DNA of 5,953 nt, from positions 1 to 5,953 of the forward strand of contig DAOUVH010000071.1 in NCBI GenBank assembly GCA_030667725.1, given 5' to 3'. The position numbers were made by a program, and so were the translations under genes. Each line of letters opens with the position of its first letter. Positions within the stretch are counted from its first letter, which is position 1. Below, one piece after another: positions 1 to 5,853 of this stretch. Origin of the DNA: Candidatus Cloacimonadota bacterium (lineage in GTDB: Bacteria; Cloacimonadota; Cloacimonadia; Cloacimonadales; TCS61). The notes under the pieces are model-generated. The model worked only from the letters and a program-made list of their open reading frames with translations, was not told the DNA's origin and ran no database searches.

Positions 1-1474
1 AAAAGTTTGCTAATTGAATTAATGGCAAACGCTTTTTTACATCACCGGCAAAAACCAGAATATTGGGTCGCCAATTGCGGGGATCATTTTCATGCTTCTT
101 CAGTTTTAGAAGAGCAAAACGAGCTAAAGTTCCCCAGAATCCAGCTCTCACATCCCCCCATTCTTTTTGCATGGAACGTTTTCGCAATATCCAAAATAAA
201 ATGATCTCGAAAGCAATTGCTAAAATGCAAGCTACAGGACTGATCAGGAACATCACGGCAATTGCGCCGAATGAACCCAATAATGACACAATCCAAGGTA
301 CCTTTATTTTTGGACGGTAGGATGCATCACCGGTAAGACTTTCCAGCGCAGCACTGAAATTGATCATAACGTAAAGAGTTAGAAAAAGAATTGTTACAAA
401 TTCAGCAACAGTATTTAAATCACCTAGACCAACTGCTACCAGTGCAATAGCACCACTTATCCAAGTGGAAATAGTAGGTTGACCAGTTTTAGAAAGCTTC
501 GCCAGGAATGAGGGTACAAGTCTATCTTGAGCAAGTGACTGTAGGACTCGTGGGCCACCTAACACACTACCAAAAGCAGAAGAAAGTATTGCTCCAAAAA
601 TACCGGGAACAACCAGCAATGAACCAAGAATGGCAATTTTGCTCCAGGTTTCTACTCCGGCAGAAGCTAGACCTTCCGGACTAATTTTATCTGTGAAAGC
701 CAAAATAAGTGGAATAAATAAATAGATAAGTAAACCCGAAGAAACTGCGAGTAAAGTTCCTTTTGGTATGGATTTTCGTGGATCTCTTAAGTCTCCGCTC
801 ATTCCGATACCAGCAGTAAATCCTGTAACAGCCGGGAAGAAAACAGCAAAGACATACCAGAAACCTTTTGGTGCTGTGCGGAAAGTTGCTGTCATTTCAG
901 GTGCATGTGAACTTCCTGTTAAAGCACCTATCAGCAATGCCATTATTGATATTCCAACAGCGATCATGATGGGGATTTGCAGCTTTAGAACAAGTCCTGC
1001 ACTTTTACCGGACAGAATGGTGATTCCCACTATGATAATAGCAGCTATTATTTGTATCATGTGAGCAGGCATAATTCCCAGAGTAGCCGGCCAGAACATC
1101 ATAATAGCTTCTGCTAGACCAAAACTATAGAAAGTTATGCTGAGTGTCCTACACAAATATAATGGGATTCCAATAGCTCCACCCAGTTCTAAACCCAGGC
1201 TGCGGGAGATCATGTAATATTCTCCGCCAACTCCTACACGCATATTTGTAGCGATGGCTGAGGCGCTGAGTGCAGTTATAAAAGTAATAGAACTGGCTAA
1301 AACTACGATGAGCAGTGTGAAACCAAGACCTACATTTCCTATTACCCAACCGAACCTGAGATACATGATAAGCCCGAGAATCGTGAGAACACTGGGAGTA
1401 TAAACACCTAGAAATGTTCCGAATTTCTCTACTGTAGGTTTGCTTTGCTCATCAATATTAATTTTATTTTCCAT
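1..1474 (-). CDS. Cation-chloride cotransporter (SLC12/CCC family), 5' part
   Basis: The frame is open from the ATG at 1474 through the left edge, giving 491 residues without the C-terminus. CCC proteins move Cl- together with Na+ and/or K+ across the membrane. About twelve hydrophobic segments can be placed (roughly 24-45, 50-72, 98-125, 138-155, 163-186, 205-226, 238-260, 279-303, 334-350, 357-377, 393-411, 413-430), then a hydrophilic domain beginning with WGDVRAG and NWRPNILVFAG (467-477), matching the NKCC 'N(F/W)RPQCLV.TG' start of the cytoplasmic domain. Family motifs include FFPAVTG (212-218), SGDLRDP (226-232) and LSSAFGSVLGGPRVLQ (297-312). By comparison with animal NKCC1, K+ ligands correspond to Y116, P214 and T217, the Na+-site serine pair to S298-S299, and a Cl- tyrosine to Y368. 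The Ser pair favours Na+ coupling over a K-Cl type. The start is the first ATG after an in-frame TAA 15 nt upstream; no strong ribosome-binding site is seen. It is separated from the hydratase operon by 172 nt, so a functional link is not implied. Confidence 0.92.
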   Translation of the reverse strand, partial: MENKINIDEQSKPTVEKFGTFLGVYTPSVLTILGLIMYLRFGWVIGNVGLGFTLLIVVLASSITFITALSASAIATNMRVGVGGEYYMISRSLGLELGGAIGIPLYLCRTLSITFYSFGLAEAIMMFWPATLGIMPAHMIQIIAAIIIVGITILSGKSAGLVLKLQIPIMIAVGISIMALLIGALTGSSHAPEMTATFRTAPKGFWYVFAVFFPAVTGFTAGIGMSGDLRDPRKSIPKGTLLAVSSGLLIYLFIPLILAFTDKISPEGLASAGVETWSKIAILGSLLVVPGIFGAILSSAFGSVLGGPRVLQSLAQDRLVPSFLAKLSKTGQPTISTWISGAIALVAVGLGDLNTVAEFVTILFLTLYVMINFSAALESLTGDASYRPKIKVPWIVSLLGSFGAIAVMFLISPVACILAIAFEIILFWILRKRSMQKEWGDVRAGFWGTLARFALLKLKKHENDPRNWRPNILVFAGDVKKRLPLIQLANF

Positions 1475-1482
1475 ATATGTCT

Positions 1483-1511
1483 TAATTAATTGCTAAAGAT
1501 ATTTGTGTCAA
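1483..1511 (-). promoter_or_regulatory. Candidate promoter of the cotransporter gene
   Basis: A perfect -35 hexamer TTGACA (1511-1506, minus strand) is followed after 17 nt by TAATTA (1488-1483), a poor -10 match. A transcript from it would begin only a few bases before the ATG at 1474, giving an almost leaderless message, which agrees with the lack of a clear Shine-Dalgarno site there. The evidence is the -35 match and the placement only. Confidence 0.3.
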
Positions 1512-1535
1512 ATTAAAGTAATTGAAGAAGAAGAT

Positions 1536-1561
1536 ACCGCAGATAAGCGCGGGTTTCGCGG
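1536..1561. repeat. GC-rich palindromic patch in the AT-rich intergenic region
   Basis: A GC-rich island with nested inverted repeats stands in an otherwise A/T-rich spacer: CGCG (1548-1551) and CGCG (1557-1560) around a 5-nt loop, inside CCGC (1537-1540) and GCGG (1558-1561), two mutually exclusive pairings. Its composition differs sharply from its surroundings, as expected of a dispersed intergenic repeat element. It could instead be a small structured leader. Copy number in the genome is not visible here. Confidence 0.35.
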
Positions 1562-1614
1562 AATAAAAAATAGCACCCATCCGTCAGTTGCTGGATAGAA
1601 GCCAGAACTATTTT
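1561..1614 (-). terminator. Possible intrinsic terminator of the hydratase operon
   Basis: On the minus strand AAAATAG (1614-1608) pairs perfectly with CTATTTT (1573-1567), which runs into TTATTC. The 34-nt loop holds a smaller hairpin, CTGG (1605-1602) with CCAG (1594-1591). It lies 33 nt after the hydratase stop and well before the cotransporter start. The outer stem is A/T-rich and the U-run is interrupted, so this is weaker than a classic terminator; it may be only a partial terminator or an inverted repeat. Confidence 0.4.
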
Positions 1615-1639
1615 ATCTTTGCATCTTAGCGTTCTTTCC
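1615..1639 (-). repeat. Short tandem A/G-rich repeat just after the hydratase stop codon
   Basis: Read on the minus strand, three imperfect units follow each other: GGAAAGAAC, GCTAAGAT and GCAAAGAT. The last two differ at one of eight bases. The patch begins 8 nt beyond the TAG stop at 1647. From memory, similar A/G-rich octamer-like repeats occur between genes in some anaerobic bacteria, but I cannot verify that this one recurs in the genome. It could also be chance in a purine-rich tail. Confidence 0.4.
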
Positions 1640-1646
1640 GGTTAAC

Positions 1647-3422
1647 CTAATTTTCCTTAATCCAGTTAACCAAACCTTTAGCTGCGAAGATCGCCATCAA
1701 CTCTTTTGGTAGTGGGGCAAATTTAAATTCTTTTCCGTTAATTGAGATAACACCTTTGTCCAGACCTACTTCCACATTATCACCTTGCTTGTAAGCATCT
1801 ACAACTTCCGGCATCACAATAATTGGAAGTCCTTGATTCACAGATGAACGGTAGAAAATTCGGTTAACAGATTTCACGATAACAGCTTTTACTCCGGCGT
1901 GAGCCAAGCCAACAGCCGGATGCTCACGAGAACTTCCGCAGCCGAAATTTTCACCAGCAATAACTATATCTCCGGTTTGTACTTTCTTGGTGAAATTCTC
2001 ATCGAAATCTACAAACAAATACGGCATGATAGCGTCAGGATCGGAGCTGAGAACCTGATAGGTGAGATTCCCAGCAAACATCTGATCTGTGTTTAAGTTA
2101 TCTACATCGGAATAATTCCAGGTTGCTTTTTCACGACGATTATCATTCGGTTGGATGTCCACAGTTGAACTTTGTGCTTTTGGATATGGATATTTATCTG
2201 CAAAAGCTTTGCCGCGTGGATCAGTGATCTCACCGGCAATTGCACTCATAGCCACGCAGGCAGGAGAAGCCAGATAAATCTGAGCTTCTTTGTTTCCCAT
2301 GCGGCCTTTGAAGTTACGGTTTGCAGTAGAGATAACGGTGTAACCATCGGCAGGAATTCCCTGTCCTGTTCCCAAACATGGTCCACATGAAACTGCCAGC
2401 ACGCTGGCGCCTGCGTTCATTATCTTGGTAGTCAGACCTTCTTCTATCATTTGCAGATAAATTTCTTTGGAAGCTGGAATTACTAATAATTGAAAACCAT
2501 CGGCAACTTTTTTCCCATCCAGAATTTTTGCTGCAATGCGAATATCTTCTAATCGACCATTTGTGCAAGTTCCAATGAGTCCCTGATTCAGTTTTGTCCC
2601 CTGCACTTCAGAAACTGCTTTCACATTATCAACGTGGTGCGGAGCTGCTACGAGTGGGAAAACATCCTCTAAATTCAACTCGATCTCTCGTTCATAAACT
2701 GCATCTTCATCTGCCCAAATTCCATTCTCGATTTTTTTTCCTAGGAAATCTTCCAGAACTTCATCGGGTGGGAAAACTGCATTTTTGGCTCCCATCTCAG
2801 AAGCCAGATTGGATAGAGTCATTCTCTGAGGCATGGAAAGAGTTTTAACTCCTTCACCATGATATTCAATGCTCATATAATTAGCTCCGGCAGAACCGAT
2901 CATGCCAATGATCCACAGCGAAATATCTTTGGCATAAACACCAGATTTCAATTTCCCGTTTAATGTAACTTTTAATGTGTTGGGAACAAGTAACCATGTT
3001 TCACCACGTTTCCAGATTCCGGCAGATTCTGTTCTATCGATTCCAGCGGAAAGCGCATTAAAAGCGCCGGCTGTGCAGGTATGACTGTCACTGCCAACAA
3101 TGATCATTCCCGGTTTGGCATGATAGCTCATTACTTGATGACAAATACCATCACAAACATCGTGGAACTTTTTTATGCCTTGTTCTTTCACAAAATCTCG
3201 GATCGTCTGATATTGATTTGCCAGCTTGGCATTTGTAGGTGGCGCATTGTGATCGAGAACAACGAGAAGTTGATCTGCATCAAAAACTTTTTCTCCACCC
3301 ATCTTATTGAATGTATTTTTTATACTGGCTGTGTTATCATGCGTGAGAACGATATTCGGTTTACGAAAAACTATCGCACCTCTTTCCGCTTTAAGTATTT
3401 TTTCAACAAAAGTTTTTCCCAT
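1647..3422 (-). CDS. Fused LeuC-LeuD aconitase/isopropylmalate dehydratase-family enzyme (591 aa)
   Basis: This second fused hydratase has the orthodox active-site set. The large-subunit half (1 to about 405) shows LTHDNT (26-31), VLDHNAPP (55-62, matching the D-H pair of aconitase), GICHQV (92-97), GSDSHT (110-115), IGTCTNGR (C286), SCGPC (C346, C349) and TANRNFKGR (R369, R374). Three cysteines can hold a [4Fe-4S] cluster. After a linker rich in polar residues (about 406-436), the small-subunit half shows NTDQ (444-447), GENFGCGSSREH (490-501, presumed catalytic Ser497 and R499) and RIFYRSSVNQGLP (521-533). In the small-subunit recognition loop it reads NLTY (452-455), apparently one residue shorter than the YLxx loops of IPM isomerases and homoaconitases and without their arginine. 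It could be an isopropylmalate/citramalate isomerase, a homoaconitase-like enzyme or the cell's aconitase; the sequence does not decide. The gene follows its paralogue by 25 nt and is probably the last of the operon. Confidence 0.93.
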   Translation of the reverse strand: MGKTFVEKILKAERGAIVFRKPNIVLTHDNTASIKNTFNKMGGEKVFDADQLLVVLDHNAPPTNAKLANQYQTIRDFVKEQGIKKFHDVCDGICHQVMSYHAKPGMIIVGSDSHTCTAGAFNALSAGIDRTESAGIWKRGETWLLVPNTLKVTLNGKLKSGVYAKDISLWIIGMIGSAGANYMSIEYHGEGVKTLSMPQRMTLSNLASEMGAKNAVFPPDEVLEDFLGKKIENGIWADEDAVYEREIELNLEDVFPLVAAPHHVDNVKAVSEVQGTKLNQGLIGTCTNGRLEDIRIAAKILDGKKVADGFQLLVIPASKEIYLQMIEEGLTTKIMNAGASVLAVSCGPCLGTGQGIPADGYTVISTANRNFKGRMGNKEAQIYLASPACVAMSAIAGEITDPRGKAFADKYPYPKAQSSTVDIQPNDNRREKATWNYSDVDNLNTDQMFAGNLTYQVLSSDPDAIMPYLFVDFDENFTKKVQTGDIVIAGENFGCGSSREHPAVGLAHAGVKAVIVKSVNRIFYRSSVNQGLPIIVMPEVVDAYKQGDNVEVGLDKGVISINGKEFKFAPLPKELMAIFAAKGLVNWIKEN

Positions 3423-3428
3423 AATTAT

Positions 3429-3434
3429 CTCCTT
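3429..3434 (-). promoter_or_regulatory. Ribosome-binding site of the 591-aa hydratase
   Basis: AAGGAG on the minus strand lies 6 nt before the ATG at 3422, in the 25-nt gap after the preceding hydratase gene. It confirms the start and indicates co-transcription of the two paralogues. Confidence 0.8.
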
Positions 3435-3447
3435 TTGTAATCTCCAA

Positions 3448-5259
3448 TTAACTCAGCAAACCATCTCTCTTATAAATTTCCATCTGAACATCAAAGAATT
3501 TATTGATCTCAACTTTCTTGCCATTTTCCAGATTTTCAATAATTCCATTTTCGAGATCAACTTTTATTCTATCTCTTTGTTTGAGTCCAAGTCCATTAAT
3601 GTTTGTGTAAGTTAAGATAGGGAAAGCGGCATTAATTGCATTTCGTTCGTAAATTGCACCGAAGGATTCAGCAAGAATAATCTGAACACCAAGTGATTTG
3701 AAACAATCAACAGCTTGCTGACGCGAACTTCCGGCACCAAAGTTTTTCCCAGTGATAACGATATCTCCAGGTTCTGCTTTTGTTGCAAAATCTTTCCAAC
3801 CTTCCAGATTATCAAACGTGTATTGTCCCATCTCGTTTATATCGGTGATAGTGAGATAACGATTATGGAATATCATATCTGTATCGATATCATCTTTATC
3901 GATCAACCAAACCTTTCCTTCGATCACAGCAGATTTCTCTGAAACAGTTTTATCTTTTTTGGAAACTTCTGCTTTTTCAATTTTTCCTGTAGCTTTAAAT
4001 TCTGCCGGTTTTTCCGGAATTCTATCGGGAGTTGTAACATAACCTGCAATGGTTGATGCTGCTACTTCTGCCGGAGAACCAAGGAATACTTCTCCTTTTC
4101 CCTGCTTACCAGCAAAGTTTCTATTTCCTGTGCTTATGGTAACTTCTCCTGGTCCATTTTGTCCGATCTGTCCGGCGGCACAACCTGCGCAACCGGCATT
4201 TCCAATTAAAGCACCAGCACTTTTGAAAATGTCTATTATCCCTTCTTCCAGACATTGATTCCAAACTTCATCCGTTGAAGGAACTATTTTTAGAATTACT
4301 CCGGGAGCTGTTTTTCTCCCTTTCAGAATTTTTGCAACTTCTCTCATATCCTCAATTCTACCATTTGTACAACTTCCAATGAAACCAGAATCAATTTTTG
4401 TTTGGAAGACTTCGTCAATACTTACAGAATCGTCAGGGTGACCCGGACGTGAAACCATTGGTATGAATTTAGAAATATCCAGTTCAAGTTCCTGATCGTA
4501 AACAGCATCTTTATCAGCTTCAACTTTAATTAGCTTTCTACCTGAACGGGTTTCGCAATATTCCATTACTTCATCCGAAGGAGTGATTAGCACAATTATT
4601 GCTCCCATCTCTGTAGCCATCGACGAGATCGTGATCCTTTCATCCAAACTGAGTTTTTCGACCTCTTCACCATACAATTCTACTGCGTAACCCAAAAGTG
4701 TATTAGCACCATATTTGTTTAGAAGATTAAGTACAATATCTTTGGCATAAATGTTTTCAGGGCGTTTACCTTTTAAAGTAAGTTTGATAGATTTTGGAAC
4801 TTTAAACCAGCTTTTCCCACTTGCCCAGGCTGCAGCAATATCCTGATCTCCCATTCCCTGTCCAAATGCACCGATCGATCCTAGAATATTAGCGTGTGAA
4901 TCCGTTGATATAAAGGTGCAACCTGGAGTTGCCAATCCTTGATCTATCACCAAGTGTGTTCCAATACCAGAATTCACATCATAAACTTGTATCCCTTTTT
5001 CTCGTGCGTACATTCTGCAATATTGCTGACTCGTTGCATATTTCGGATCAGATGTTGTCGGATAGCAATCAAATGTGAAGAAAGTTTTACTGATATCATC
5101 AACTTCCAGTCCATTATTTATTAGATTCTTTACTACATTCGGTCCACCAAAATCTCTGGCGGCGCGTATATCGATCTCAATATCAATGATCTCTCCCGGG
5201 ATTACCACATCTTTGCTACTATGGTTTGCCAGGATCTTTTCAATCATAGTTAAAGCCAT
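3448..5259 (-). CDS. Divergent fused LeuC-LeuD aconitase-family hydratase (603 aa)
   Basis: Aconitase-superfamily proteins use a [4Fe-4S] cluster to move a hydroxyl group on 2- or 3-hydroxyacids through dehydration and rehydration. Residues 1 to about 412 match the large subunit (LeuC/homoaconitase type): STDSH (118-122), KSWFKVP (149-155), IGSCTNGR with cluster cysteine C297, CAGC with C357 and C360, and STGNRNFAGK (376-385). A Lys/Glu-rich linker (about 413-446) joins a small-subunit swivel domain: DDIDTD (456-461), loop YLTI (468-471), GKNFGAGSSR (504-513) with the presumed catalytic Ser511, and ERNAIN (538-543). The fusion of normally separate subunits gives about 600 residues, shorter than classical AcnA/AcnB. 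Compared with the neighbouring paralogue, several active-site positions differ: His-Asp near the N-terminus is R35-D36, the D-H pair is D64-C65, the second NRNFxGR arginine is K385, and GSSREH is GSSRQQ. It is probably an active cytoplasmic Fe-S enzyme with unusual substrate or mechanism; candidates include isopropylmalate, citramalate/methylmalate or dimethylmalate-type substrates. The family is clear, the substrate unknown. Confidence 0.92.
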   Translation of the reverse strand: MALTMIEKILANHSSKDVVIPGEIIDIEIDIRAARDFGGPNVVKNLINNGLEVDDISKTFFTFDCYPTTSDPKYATSQQYCRMYAREKGIQVYDVNSGIGTHLVIDQGLATPGCTFISTDSHANILGSIGAFGQGMGDQDIAAAWASGKSWFKVPKSIKLTLKGKRPENIYAKDIVLNLLNKYGANTLLGYAVELYGEEVEKLSLDERITISSMATEMGAIIVLITPSDEVMEYCETRSGRKLIKVEADKDAVYDQELELDISKFIPMVSRPGHPDDSVSIDEVFQTKIDSGFIGSCTNGRIEDMREVAKILKGRKTAPGVILKIVPSTDEVWNQCLEEGIIDIFKSAGALIGNAGCAGCAAGQIGQNGPGEVTISTGNRNFAGKQGKGEVFLGSPAEVAASTIAGYVTTPDRIPEKPAEFKATGKIEKAEVSKKDKTVSEKSAVIEGKVWLIDKDDIDTDMIFHNRYLTITDINEMGQYTFDNLEGWKDFATKAEPGDIVITGKNFGAGSSRQQAVDCFKSLGVQIILAESFGAIYERNAINAAFPILTYTNINGLGLKQRDRIKVDLENGIIENLENGKKVEINKFFDVQMEIYKRDGLLS

Positions 5260-5265
5260 TATTTT

Positions 5266-5271
5266 CTCCTT
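5266..5271 (-). promoter_or_regulatory. Ribosome-binding site of the 603-aa hydratase
   Basis: AAGGAG on the minus strand lies 6 nt before the ATG at 5259. It selects this start over the in-frame ATG at codon 5 (MALTM). It sits in the 37-nt gap after the HD-like gene, which holds no convincing terminator or promoter. Confidence 0.8.
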
Positions 5272-5296
5272 ATTATTTGAAATTTGTAATTTATCA

Positions 5297-5842
5297 TTAC
5301 ACTTTCAACCGTTCTTTAAACGGCAGGAAAGTCATAAAATCAGCGTGATGAACAAGATATGCTTCTGTAGTTCTTTTTACCATATTTCCTTCACCAGCAT
5401 GTGTTGCAATGATGTGACAAACCTCAGGTGGACATCCGCACTCTTCAGCAATAGAGACACCACTAAATGGATGACGTAGGTATTTGCCATAAGTTCCCTG
5501 TATTGCTCTTCCGTTTTCATCAAGAACGTATTCCAAAAGTTTACCAACATCTGCTAATATCGCTCCAGCTATCAAAACATCCATATTTACCGGAAGCTCA
5601 CCATGATAAAATTCATTGCACTTTTCACCTGCAGCTTTAGCAATGTGAACTACACTTCGTTTATGATCCATAAAGGTAACTTTTAGATCTGGTCCACAAA
5701 GAAGCGTGAAAGGAATATTGTTAAGATCTTCAGAAGAAAGAACACTTTTTCTTAATGCTAGTTCCCATGTTTTAGTAACTTTCTCTCTCAATTCATCATT
5801 TTTTATCCAGACAATTTCAGGCCAAAGTTCTAATATTTTCAT
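5297..5842 (-). CDS. HD-domain-like protein with an altered metal site (181 aa)
   Basis: HD-domain proteins are usually metal-dependent phosphohydrolases, with metal bound by H...HD...D. Here the fold signature is visible: H60 in HKRSVVHIAKA is the first histidine; ILADVGKLLEY (95-105) is the position of the 'LHDIGK' dyad; RHPFSG (H124) and IIATHAGEG (H148) match the later histidine helices; and VHHADF (165-169) supplies the last aspartate, D168. The dyad reads A97-D98 instead of His-Asp, so the canonical metal site lacks one ligand, although many other histidines remain. There is no signal peptide or membrane segment, so it is probably cytoplasmic. The first 50 residues (tryptophan-rich MKILELWPEIVW onward) are a family-specific extension I do not recognise. 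It lies between a possible dehydrogenase tail and two aconitase-type enzymes, with a strong AGGAG site and short spacing, which suggests a role linked to that pathway, such as hydrolysing a phosphorylated or nucleotide-like compound or regulating it. The substrate is unknown. Confidence 0.85.
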   Translation of the reverse strand: MKILELWPEIVWIKNDELREKVTKTWELALRKSVLSSEDLNNIPFTLLCGPDLKVTFMDHKRSVVHIAKAAGEKCNEFYHGELPVNMDVLIAGAILADVGKLLEYVLDENGRAIQGTYGKYLRHPFSGVSIAEECGCPPEVCHIIATHAGEGNMVKRTTEAYLVHHADFMTFLPFKERLKV

Positions 5843-5848
5843 TTAATT

Positions 5849-5853
5849 CTCCT
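5849..5853 (-). promoter_or_regulatory. Ribosome-binding site overlapping the upstream stop codon
   Basis: On the minus strand AGGAG sits 6 nt before the ATG at 5842. Its first two bases are the last two of the upstream TAG stop. The overlap points to translational coupling between the upstream gene and the HD-like gene, and it fixes the HD gene's start. Confidence 0.75.

Noticed and set aside
768..1064. 98-codon open frame on the plus strand
   Set aside because: It lies antisense inside the cotransporter gene, whose minus-strand frame has continuous family motifs. It shows no recognisable domain.
1149..1349. 66-codon open frame on the minus strand
   Set aside because: It is a shifted frame within the cotransporter, whose correct frame is open throughout and encodes TM1 to TM3 there, so it does not mark a frameshift.
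1475..1646. Riboswitch or T-box leader before the cotransporter
   Set aside because: The inverted repeats do not match any riboswitch or T-box consensus I know, and the hairpins sit nearer the preceding gene's stop than the next start.
3081..3615. Overlapping plus-strand open frames of 119 and 102 codons
   Set aside because: They run antisense across the junction of the two hydratase genes and show low-complexity composition without motifs or ribosome-binding sites.
5260..5296. AAATT/AATTT inverted repeat between the HD-like gene and the hydratase
   Set aside because: A five-pair A/T-only stem with a 3-nt loop is expected by chance in such a spacer and is not a credible terminator.
5075..5479. 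134-codon plus-strand open frame
   Set aside because: It is antisense to the start of the 603-aa hydratase and the end of the HD-like gene, both well supported by motifs and ribosome-binding sites.
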